Source of the DNA: Planctomycetota bacterium
GTDB taxonomy: Bacteria; Planctomycetota; Brocadiia; JAJRTI01
NCBI GenBank assembly: GCA_024278415.1
Contig: JAJRTI010000246.1
Coordinates: forward strand, 1 to 5,558
Length of the DNA: 5,558 nt
Direction: 5' to 3'
Below are positions 1 through 5,558 of this stretch, piece by piece; within the stretch, counting starts at the first letter, position 1; every line of letters starts with the position of its first letter. The position numbers and the translations under genes were made by a program. The notes under the pieces are model-generated. The model made no database searches. It was not told the DNA's origin and saw only the letters and a list, made by a program, of their open reading frames with translations.

Positions 1-776
1 AACTCGCTGTTTCAGGGAAAGGCGGAGTCGGGAAAACGACGCTGACCGCCGTCATGGCCAAGCTGTTCGCTGACCAAGGCCAGCGCGTGATCGCGATCGA
101 CGCGGACCCGGCGACAAATCTGGCCTCGGCCTTGGGCATTCGGGATCTCGGCGGCCTGACGCCGCTCGCGCAGATGAAGGAACTCATCGAAGAGCGCACG
201 GGCGTCAAGAGCCAGAGCTATGGCGCTTTCTTCAAGATGAACCCGCGCGTGACCGACCTGCCGGACACGCTCTCAGTCGAAAAGGACGGCATTCGGCTCA
301 TGGTCCTCGGCGGCGTGTTCAAGGGCGGCGCCGGATGCGCTTGCCCGGAGAACGTGTTGCTGAAGACGCTTCTCGGCCACCTGATGCTCCAGCGTGAGGA
401 AGTGGTCATCGCGGACATGGCCGCCGGCATCGAGCACCTAGGCCGGGCCACCGTGCAAGGCATCGATGCCATGCTGATTGTGGTCGAACCCGGGCGGCGC
501 AGAGTGGAGACCGCGCGGCAAGTCGTGCGGCTCGCGCGTGACATCGGCCTGGCCCGCCTGTTCATCGTCGGCAACAAGATGCAGTCCGACGCGCATAAGC
601 AGTTTGTCCGCGACGCATTCCCCGATGTGCCCGTACTCGGTTTCGTTTCGCACGACGACCGCATTCTCCAGGCCGACTTCGAGAGCAAGGCGGCGTACGA
701 GTACAACGAGAAGCTGCTGGCCGAGTGCCAGGGCATCCTGCGGGAGCTTCAGGCGCGCGTGTCTCAACCGGATTGA
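1..776 (+). CDS. cooC: CooC-type nickel-insertion ATPase for CODH (5' partial)
   Basis: P-loop ATPase of the MinD/SIMIBI class that couples ATP-driven dimerisation to nickel delivery into the CODH C-cluster in the cytoplasm. The frame is open from base 3, and the first ATG at 54 is not the start because the family's N-terminal strand and deviant Walker A (SGKGGVGKTT, codons 12-41) lie upstream of it in frame. By comparison with CooC1 of Carboxydothermus only about two residues (Met-Lys) are missing. Counting the codon at base 3 as residue 1: signature Lys6, P-loop Lys11, DADP at 33-36, a CxC metal-binding pair at Cys112 and Cys114 (GCACPEN), a switch II/Walker B-like DMAAGIEHLGRA from Asp138, and a GNKM nucleotide-base motif. 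The CxC pair and the AGIEHL motif separate CooC from ParA/MinD. About 259 residues in all, normal for the family. It lies directly upstream of its client, cooS, but across a 253-bp repeat-filled gap. AcsF, the ACS-maturing paralogue, is a less likely alternative. Confidence 0.93.
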   Translation, partial: LAVSGKGGVGKTTLTAVMAKLFADQGQRVIAIDADPATNLASALGIRDLGGLTPLAQMKELIEERTGVKSQSYGAFFKMNPRVTDLPDTLSVEKDGIRLMVLGGVFKGGAGCACPENVLLKTLLGHLMLQREEVVIADMAAGIEHLGRATVQGIDAMLIVVEPGRRRVETARQVVRLARDIGLARLFIVGNKMQSDAHKQFVRDAFPDVPVLGFVSHDDRILQADFESKAAYEYNEKLLAECQGILRELQARVSQPD

Positions 777-782
777 GTCCCC

Positions 783-842
783 CCCCTTCCCTCTGCCTTT
801 CCGACCGCCAGGCCTGGCGGCCGGAAAGGCAGAGGGAAGGGG
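783..842. repeat. 60-bp near-perfect palindrome after cooC
   Basis: Two 30-nt arms (783-812 and 813-842) are reverse complements, with one mismatch (A804 opposite C821) and no spacer at the centre. The central 16 bp are a perfect palindrome (CCGCCAGGCCTGGCGG, 805-820). It begins 6 nt after the cooC stop. As RNA it would fold into a very long, G+C-rich hairpin. No T-run follows on either strand, so it is not a canonical intrinsic terminator. It may be a mobile intergenic palindrome, an mRNA-stabilising or processing hairpin, or a partial barrier to transcription that lowers cooS relative to cooC. The structure is certain; the role is unknown. Confidence 0.9.
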
Positions 843-864
843 TTGGGGCATAGCACCCAGCCGA

Positions 865-954
865 CCCAGGGTAGCGAGCTTCGCTCGCAACCCTGGGCTG
901 GAGGACGGAATCCCGTTGGGATTCCCGCTCCCGGCGCCTGGCCGCGGCCGTCCT
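865..954. repeat. REP-like module of two hairpins
   Basis: Hairpin 1: arms 865-879 and 883-897 (outer part CCCAGGGT...ACCCTGGG, inner part GCGAGC/GCTCGC) with a 3-nt loop and one A-A mismatch (A873/A889). Hairpin 2: arms 907-914 and 918-925 (GGAATCCC/GGGATTCC), perfect, with loop GTT. An outer pair, AGGACGG (902-908) with CCGTCCT (948-954), could enclose hairpin 2 but competes with it for bases 907-908. The tandem arrangement resembles bacterial REP/BIME elements, and the wording resembles interspersed repeats I recall from Planctomycetota and Verrucomicrobiota genomes. That resemblance is recollection, not a search result. No gene is visible in 777-1029, and no convincing sigma-70 promoter. 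Confidence 0.7.
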
Positions 955-1015
955 TGAAATGTGGGTAAAGAACAGGCCTCCACTCCCCAGCGGAATCTCA
1001 CCCCCTAAGACCGAC

Positions 1016-1023
1016 AGAAGGAG
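1016..1023 (+). promoter_or_regulatory. Ribosome binding site of cooS
   Basis: AGAAGGAG ends 6 nt before the ATG at 1030. This strong Shine-Dalgarno match fixes the cooS start over the next in-frame ATG at 1084 (Met19), which has no comparable site in front of it. Confidence 0.85.
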
Positions 1024-1029
1024 TTTGAC

Positions 1030-2967
1030 ATGGATGTATCCTGCGGCGGCGCGACCGCCTGCACGCTTGAATTGAAAAGCCTGATGGAAGACCAGGGCAT
1101 CGGCACCGCGTACGACCGTGTGAAGGCCCAGAGCCCCGCATGCAAGTTCGGCAAGACAGGCGTGTGCTGCCGACATTGCCACATGGGCCCATGCCGAATC
1201 ACGCCGAAATCGCCGGTGGGCGTGTGCGGCGCAGACGTGAACACCATTGCCGCGCGTGGCTTTGTGCGCACCGTGGCGGGCGGCGCGTCCGCGCACTCCG
1301 ACCACGGCCGGGCGGTGGCGGAGCTGCTCGTGGCCGCGGCCAAGGGCGAGGCGCCGGGGTATGGGATCAAGGACGAGAGAAAGCTCGAACAAGCGGCCCA
1401 ATGGTTCGACATCGAAACGGACGGCAAGTCCAAAGAGGAGCTGGGACTGGAGGTGGGCATGGCCGCGTTGGCCGAGTTCGGCAAGCCGGTGGGCACGCAG
1501 GCGTTTCTGAAACGAGCGCCCGAAAAGCGCCAGAAGGTCTGGCGCGACTTGGGCGTCGAGCCGAGATCCATCGACCGGGAAATCACGGAAGCCATGCACC
1601 GCACCACCATGGGCGCGGACCAAGAGTACAAGAACCTCATCAAGCAGGCGCTGCGCTGCTCGCTGGGAGACGGCTGGGGCGGGTCCATGATCGCCACCGA
1701 ACTTCAGGACATTCTGTTCGGCACGCCCATGCCGGTGAAGGGCAAGTTGAACCTGGGCGTGCTCAAAGCCGACGAGATCAACCTAATCGTCCACGGCCAC
1801 GAGCCGGAACTCTCGGAGATGATCGCGGTCGCGTGCCAAGAGGAAGAGCTTTTGAACAAGGCCAAAGCCGTGGGCGCCGCGGGCATCAATCTGGCTGGCA
1901 TCTGCTGCACGGCCAACGAGTTGCTCATCCGCCACGGCATCCCCATCGCCGGCAACATGGTCATGCAAGAGTTCGCGGTTGCGACGGGCGCGGTCGAAGC
2001 CATCGTGGTCGACATTCAGTGCATCATGCAGGGCGAGGCGGAGATGAGCGGCAAGTTCCACACGCAACTGATCACGACCTCCCAGCGGGCGCAAATCGCA
2101 GGGGCGCAGCACATCGAGTTCCACCACGACAAGGGCTACGAGACGGCCAAGCGCATTGTCGAGTTGGCCATCGACAACTACAAGAACCGAGACCCCAAGA
2201 AGGTTCATATCCCCGATTTGACATCCGACGCCATCGCTGGCTTCAGCCATGAGGCGATCCTCCACATGCTGGGCGGCCAGTATCGCGCGTCCTACCAGCC
2301 GCTCAACGACAATATCATCAACGGTCGCATCCGCGGCATAGCCGGGGTCGTGGGTTGCGTGAACGCCCGAATCGCGCAGGAGCACGACACGTACTTCGAG
2401 ATCGTGAAGGAGTTGATCGCCAACGACATCCTGGTGATTCAGACTGGGTGCGCGGCGATCCAGTGCGCGATGAACGGGTTGGCGCTGCCGGAGATGATGG
2501 AGGCCGCGGGGCCGGGCTTGCGAGAAGTCTGCGAGACCGTAGGCATGCCGCCGGTGCTGCACAGCGGCTCCTGTGTGGACAACAGCCGCATCCTCATCGC
2601 CGCGTCCGAAATCGTGAAGACGGGCGGACTCGGCGAAGACATCAGCGACGTGCCGGCCGCCGGCGCCTGCTTGGAGTGGATGCACGAGAAGGCCATCTCC
2701 ATCGGCCAATACTTCGTCGCTTCCGGCGTGTACACGGTCTTCGGCATGGACTCGCCGGTGATCGGAGCGCCGGATGTGGACCGGTATCTCACGCAAGAAC
2801 TCGAAGAGGCGGTCGGCGCAACATGGGCCTTCGAGCCGGACTACTCCAAGATCGCGGGCATGATGATCGACCACATCGAGCGCAAACGCGACGCGCTGGG
2901 CATCAACGTCGAGCGCGAGCGCAAGCTCTTCGACATGGAGGACCGGCGGCAGTTGAAGGTCAGCTAA
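1030..2967 (+). CDS. cooS: Ni-Fe carbon monoxide dehydrogenase catalytic subunit (CODH/ACS beta)
   Basis: Homodimeric cytoplasmic CODH (also called acsA) that interconverts CO2 and CO; in the ACS complex the CO travels through an internal tunnel to AcsB. At 645 aa it is close to the family's usual 630-675. Ligands read from the sequence: D-cluster Cys38 and Cys46 (Cx7C spacing, as in [4Fe-4S] D-clusters); B-cluster Cys47, 50, 55 and 66; C-cluster His257 (HGH), Cys293, Cys331, Cys443, Cys474 and Cys515, matching His261, Cys295, 333, 446, 476 and 526 of Carboxydothermus CODH-II. Catalytic Lys554 (MHEKA) and Ile558 match Lys563 and Ile567. The C-terminal tail (ERERKLFDMEDRR) fits CODHs of acetogenic ACS complexes rather than stand-alone CooS, as does the acsB gene 57 bp downstream. 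Oddities: two extra N-terminal cysteines (Cys5, Cys11), and Ala95 and Glu98 where CODH-II has the outer histidines of its histidine channel (His89 and His92 are kept). All cluster ligands are present, so activity is expected. Confidence 0.97.
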   Translation: MDVSCGGATACTLELKSLMEDQGIGTAYDRVKAQSPACKFGKTGVCCRHCHMGPCRITPKSPVGVCGADVNTIAARGFVRTVAGGASAHSDHGRAVAELLVAAAKGEAPGYGIKDERKLEQAAQWFDIETDGKSKEELGLEVGMAALAEFGKPVGTQAFLKRAPEKRQKVWRDLGVEPRSIDREITEAMHRTTMGADQEYKNLIKQALRCSLGDGWGGSMIATELQDILFGTPMPVKGKLNLGVLKADEINLIVHGHEPELSEMIAVACQEEELLNKAKAVGAAGINLAGICCTANELLIRHGIPIAGNMVMQEFAVATGAVEAIVVDIQCIMQGEAEMSGKFHTQLITTSQRAQIAGAQHIEFHHDKGYETAKRIVELAIDNYKNRDPKKVHIPDLTSDAIAGFSHEAILHMLGGQYRASYQPLNDNIINGRIRGIAGVVGCVNARIAQEHDTYFEIVKELIANDILVIQTGCAAIQCAMNGLALPEMMEAAGPGLREVCETVGMPPVLHSGSCVDNSRILIAASEIVKTGGLGEDISDVPAAGACLEWMHEKAISIGQYFVASGVYTVFGMDSPVIGAPDVDRYLTQELEEAVGATWAFEPDYSKIAGMMIDHIERKRDALGINVERERKLFDMEDRRQLKVS

Positions 2968-3008
2968 TCCCGCGCCTCTGGTGACAATCTCCGCTTCCCA
3001 TCCAGCAC

Positions 3009-3014
3009 AAAGGA
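3009..3014 (+). promoter_or_regulatory. Ribosome binding site of acsB
   Basis: AAAGGA ends 10 nt before the ATG at 3025. It is a moderate match with a slightly long spacing, and the only plausible site in the 57-bp cooS-acsB gap. No promoter or hairpin stands out there, so acsB is probably translated from the cooS message. Confidence 0.65.
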
Positions 3015-3024
3015 ACCATCCACT

Positions 3025-5211
3025 ATGTCTAGGATCATTGCCAGCGCCGGCATTCGTGGCGCGCATCAACTTGTCCACCAGGCGGAAGCCAAGTTGCAGG
3101 AGGCGCTCGAATCAAAGGGCGAAGACTGGCCGGTCGAGTTTCCCAATACGGCCTACTATGTCCCCATTATCTATTCGATGGAGGGCGTGGCCGTGGAGAA
3201 GCTCAGCGACTTCAAGGCTCCCCTTCAGCGGGCCAAGGATCTGCTGCCGCCCGTGCCGGCAGAGCAAAGCTGGCGGCCGTATCTGGGGCCGCTGCTCGAC
3301 GCCGGCATGGCCACGCTGTTCGCCGAAGAGATCATCGAAGCGTGCAAGTACGTCATCGGCCCCAACCCGGTCGATGGGATCTGGTTAGGCGCGGCCGACG
3401 ACGTGATCCTGCGCGAGCGCGGCATCGAGTTTGTCGATGGCAGTGCGCCGGGCTTTGCCGCGATCGTCGGCGCCGCGCCCACAAACGACATCGCGGTGAA
3501 GATCGCTCGCCAGCTCCAGGAACGGAACCTCTACGTCTTCCTGGCGGGCCACACCCACGGCAAGACCTTCGCCGAACAGTTGGCGGAGGAGGGCGTGCAA
3601 ATGGGATGGGAGACGCGGCTCGTGCCTTTTGGCAAAGACATCACTGCGGCCATCTATGCTTTGGGCTTCGCCTCTCGGGCCGCGCTGTCATTTGGCGGCG
3701 TGCAGGCCGGCGACTTCCGTCGCAACCTGCTCTACAACAAGAACCGCATCTTCGCGTTCGTCATGGCGCTTGGCGAAGTGGACGACGAGAAGTACGCCAC
3801 GGCCGCGGGTGCGATCAACTATGGCTTCCCGACGATCGCCGACACGGACATCCCCGAGATCCTGCCGACGGGCGTGTGCACGTACGAGCATGTGGTGAGC
3901 AATGTGCCCCACGACGACATCGTGTCGCGGTGCATCGAAGTGCGCGGGCTCAAGATCACCGTCAACGAGGTGCCCGTGCCGGTCGCGTTCGGGGCGGCCT
4001 TCGAGGGCGAACGCGTGCGCAAGGAGGACATGCACTGCGAGATGGGCGGCACCAAGACGCCGGCCTTCGAGTTCTGCGAAATGAGAGACTCCTCCGACGA
4101 AGTGGAGGACGGGAAGATCGAAGTCATCGGCCCGGACATCGACGACATCAACGAAGGGGATCGCCTGCCCCTGGGCATTTGGATTGAGGTGTACGGCCGC
4201 AAGATGCAGAAGGACTTCGAGCCCATCCTCGAACGCCAGACCCACACGTTCCTGAACGAAGCCCAGGGCCTCTTCCACATGGGCCAGCGCGACATTTCGT
4301 GGCTCCGCTTCAGCAAGGACGGCGTCAAGGCGGGCCTGCGCATCCATCACATCGGCGCGATCCTACACGCACGGCTGCACCAGGACTTCAGCGCAATCGC
4401 AGACAAGATCCAAGTCAAGATCTACACGCGCGAGGAAGACGTGCTGGAGTGGCAAGAGAAGGCCAGACAGGCTTGGGTCGAACGAGATGCCCGGCTGGCG
4501 GACATGACCGACGAGTCGGTGGACACGTTCTACTCCTGCGCGCTCTGCCAGTCCTTCGCGCCCAACCACATCTGCGTCATCACGCCTGAGCACCCAGGCC
4601 TCTGCGGCGCTTACAACTGGCTCGATGGCCGCGCGGCGTACGAGATCACGCCCTCCGGCCCCAACCAGCCAGTGGAGAAGGGCCGCCTCCTCGACGCGCG
4701 GCTCGGCCAGTGGGAGAACGTGAACAAGTTCGTGTACGAGAACTCGAATCGCACCCTCGAACGGTTCAGCGCGTACAGTATGCTGGAAGACCCCATGACC
4801 TCCTGCGGCTGCTTCGAGTGCATCTCAGCCCTGCTGCCCATGTGCAACGGCATCATGACCGTGGACCGCGACCACCCCGACGAGACGCCCTGCGGCATGA
4901 AGTTCTCCACCCTTGCCGGCACGGTCGGCGGCGGGCAGCAGACGCCCGGCTTCATCGGCCACAGCAAGCACTACATTGGCAGCAAGAAGTTCATCTCCGC
5001 CGATGGCGGCATCGCACGGCTCGTGTGGCTGCCCAAGAGGCTGAAAGAAGAACTGGCTGACGTGATCACGGAACGGGCCAAAGAGGAAGGCCTGGGCGAG
5101 GACTTCCTATCCAAAATCGCGGACGAAGATGTGGGCACGGACGAAGAAACCGTCATGGAGCACCTGGCCGCGGTTGAGCATCCGGCGATGGCTATGGATC
5201 CGATATTCTGA
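3025..5211 (+). CDS. acsB: Acetyl-CoA synthase (CODH/ACS alpha subunit)
   Basis: Makes acetyl-CoA from CO (supplied by CooS), a methyl group (from the corrinoid iron-sulfur protein) and CoA. Its 728 aa almost equal the 729 of the Moorella enzyme, and motif positions are offset by one residue. The A-cluster is complete: Cys505, Cys508, Cys517 and Cys527 (Cx2Cx8Cx9C; Moorella 506, 509, 518, 528), and the Cys594-Gly-Cys596 distal-nickel site (Moorella 595-597). Cys508 should bridge to the proximal nickel. Phe511 matches Phe512 beside the cluster. By analogy with Moorella, the N-terminal domain (about 1-311) binds CODH and holds the CO tunnel, a middle domain runs to about 477, and the C-terminal domain carries the A-cluster. 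Having the N-terminal domain makes this the bacterial form, unlike archaeal CdhC. GTVGGGQQTPGF and the SKKFISADGG stretch are further family signatures. No frameshift or missing ligand is seen. The start is set by the ATG after AAAGGA. Confidence 0.98.
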   Translation: MSRIIASAGIRGAHQLVHQAEAKLQEALESKGEDWPVEFPNTAYYVPIIYSMEGVAVEKLSDFKAPLQRAKDLLPPVPAEQSWRPYLGPLLDAGMATLFAEEIIEACKYVIGPNPVDGIWLGAADDVILRERGIEFVDGSAPGFAAIVGAAPTNDIAVKIARQLQERNLYVFLAGHTHGKTFAEQLAEEGVQMGWETRLVPFGKDITAAIYALGFASRAALSFGGVQAGDFRRNLLYNKNRIFAFVMALGEVDDEKYATAAGAINYGFPTIADTDIPEILPTGVCTYEHVVSNVPHDDIVSRCIEVRGLKITVNEVPVPVAFGAAFEGERVRKEDMHCEMGGTKTPAFEFCEMRDSSDEVEDGKIEVIGPDIDDINEGDRLPLGIWIEVYGRKMQKDFEPILERQTHTFLNEAQGLFHMGQRDISWLRFSKDGVKAGLRIHHIGAILHARLHQDFSAIADKIQVKIYTREEDVLEWQEKARQAWVERDARLADMTDESVDTFYSCALCQSFAPNHICVITPEHPGLCGAYNWLDGRAAYEITPSGPNQPVEKGRLLDARLGQWENVNKFVYENSNRTLERFSAYSMLEDPMTSCGCFECISALLPMCNGIMTVDRDHPDETPCGMKFSTLAGTVGGGQQTPGFIGHSKHYIGSKKFISADGGIARLVWLPKRLKEELADVITERAKEEGLGEDFLSKIADEDVGTDEETVMEHLAAVEHPAMAMDPIF

Positions 5212-5280
5212 GGCGTAAAGGCGTAAAGGCGTAAAGACGTAAAACGTCAAGCGTTACGTTTTACCCCTTTACGTTTTACA
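5212..5280. repeat. 8-bp tandem repeat running into an inverted repeat
   Basis: Directly after the acsB stop, GGCGTAAA occurs three times head to tail (5212-5219, 5220-5227, 5228-5235), followed by a variant, GACGTAAA (5236-5243). Overlapping its end is a perfect 9-bp inverted repeat, GTAAAACGT (5239-5247) and ACGTTTTAC (5256-5264), with an 8-nt loop. A second TACGTTTTAC follows (5270-5279), so pairing can resume after a 2-nt mismatch (GTAAAG 5231-5236 with CTTTAC 5267-5272). The stem is AT-rich and is not followed directly by a T-run, so a terminator is unlikely. It may be a slippage-prone intergenic repeat. The function is unknown. Confidence 0.85.
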
Positions 5281-5289
5281 CACTCTCCC

Positions 5290-5295
5290 AAGGAG
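5290..5295 (+). promoter_or_regulatory. Ribosome binding site of acsC
   Basis: AAGGAG ends 9 nt before the ATG at 5305. It is a strong match and sets the acsC start just downstream of the repeat cluster. Confidence 0.85.
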
Positions 5296-5304
5296 ATTCA
5301 CACA

Positions 5305-5558
5305 ATGGCCCTCACAGCGCTCCAAATCTTGAAGCTCTTGCCTCGAACCAACTGCAAGGAGTGCGGCCGGCCCACCTGCATGGTCTTTGCGGTGCAACTG
5401 GCCCAAAAGAAGGCCAGCCTCGACGAATGCCCCCACGCGGGCGAGGAGGCCAAAGATGCGCTCGGCGCCGCAGCCGCCCCACCAATCAAGCTCGTGAAGA
5501 TCGGGTCGGAGGAGACCGCAGAGATCAGAATCGGCGAGGAGACCGTCCTCTGCCGGCA
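5305..5558 (+). CDS. acsC: Corrinoid iron-sulfur protein large (gamma) subunit, 3' partial
   Basis: The large subunit of the CFeSP heterodimer carries the cobamide that takes the methyl group from methyl-tetrahydrofolate (via AcsE) and passes it to the AcsB A-cluster. Only 84 codons and two bases lie in the window; the Moorella protein has about 446 residues. The N-terminal [4Fe-4S] domain is complete: Cys17, Cys20, Cys25 and Cys42 (NCKECGRPTC, then ECPH), the same spacing and positions as in Moorella AcsC. This cluster reductively reactivates Co(II) to Co(I). The motif AQKKASLDECPH is typical of AcsC/CdhE. The TIM-barrel and corrin-binding domains lie beyond the window. The gene lies 93 bp after acsB, across the tandem/inverted repeat. 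The archaeal name is cdhE, but the bacterial-type acsB next door favours acsC. Confidence 0.95.
   Translation, partial: MALTALQILKLLPRTNCKECGRPTCMVFAVQLAQKKASLDECPHAGEEAKDALGAAAAPPIKLVKIGSEETAEIRIGEETVLCR

Noticed and set aside
54..776. ATG at 54 as the start of cooC
   Set aside because: The frame is open upstream to base 3 and encodes the Walker A motif (SGKGGVGKTT), which is essential. A start at 54 would remove the ATP-binding loop.
783..842. Rho-independent terminator for cooC
   Set aside because: The stem is strong, but GGTTGGGG follows it on the + strand and no T-run follows on the - strand. It is 30 bp, far longer than usual terminator stems.
783..954. CRISPR array
   Set aside because: The repeats are inverted and not direct, with no regular spacers and no cas genes in view.
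1025..1030. TTGACA as a -35 promoter box
   Set aside because: It overlaps the cooS start codon, so any promoter would fire inside the gene. It is a by-product of the spacer and ATG.
562..1623. Long minus-strand open frame (353 codons) across the cooC-cooS gap
   Set aside because: It is antisense to cooC and cooS and runs through the hairpin repeats. The product shows no recognisable domain and is Arg/Ala/Gly-rich, as expected from the complement of G+C-rich genes.
1140..2252. Second + strand frame (370 codons) inside cooS
   Set aside because: An Arg/His/Gly-rich shadow frame, typical of G+C-rich coding DNA, with no family resemblance.
2965..3027. cooS and acsB in one frame, separated by one TAA and 19 sense codons (possible read-through fusion)
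   Set aside because: The absence of stops over 19 codons is common by chance in G+C-rich DNA, acsB has its own ribosome binding site and family-typical start, and there is no recoding signal.
1783..3078. Minus-strand open frame (431 codons) opposite cooS
   Set aside because: It lies opposite a cooS stretch whose C-cluster ligands and catalytic Lys are all in the + frame. No motif or ribosome binding site supports it.
5239..5277. Intrinsic terminator between acsB and acsC
   Set aside because: The 9-bp stem is AT-rich and is followed by CCC, with the first TTTT only about 10 nt later. A terminator here would also split a conserved operon.

Overview
The window lies inside an acs (CODH/acetyl-CoA synthase) operon of the bacterial Wood-Ljungdahl pathway. 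Four genes, all on the + strand, run in the order cooC (5' end just outside the window), cooS/acsA, acsB and acsC (3' end outside the window). The identities rest on cofactor-ligand motifs that can be read directly, and the reading frames are intact. From memory, this order matches the Moorella-type acs cluster. I see no sign of a previously undescribed system in the coding part.

How the genes work together: CooC is a deviant-Walker-A ATPase that helps put nickel into the CODH C-cluster. CooS reduces CO2 to CO. AcsB joins that CO to a methyl group and CoA at its Ni-Ni-[4Fe-4S] A-cluster to make acetyl-CoA. AcsC is the large subunit of the corrinoid iron-sulfur protein that delivers the methyl group. 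The pathway can run towards acetyl-CoA (acetogenesis, autotrophy) or in reverse (acetate oxidation); the window does not say which.

Layout: 1-776 cooC; 777-1029 a 253-bp gap packed with inverted repeats (a 60-bp near-perfect palindrome, then a two-hairpin REP-like module); 1030-2967 cooS; a 57-bp gap with only a ribosome binding site; 3025-5211 acsB; 5212-5304 a gap with an 8-bp tandem repeat running into an AT-rich inverted repeat; 5305-5558 the first 84 codons of acsC.

Organism: an anaerobic, G+C-rich bacterium. AcsB is the full-length bacterial form (728 aa, with the N-terminal CODH-binding domain that archaeal CdhC lacks). The intergenic module at about 865-954 looks like short repeats I associate with Planctomycetota, Verrucomicrobiota and related uncultured lineages. 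That placement is a weak inference from memory and was not searched. The least explained part of the window is the non-coding repeat DNA placed between genes of a core-metabolism operon.
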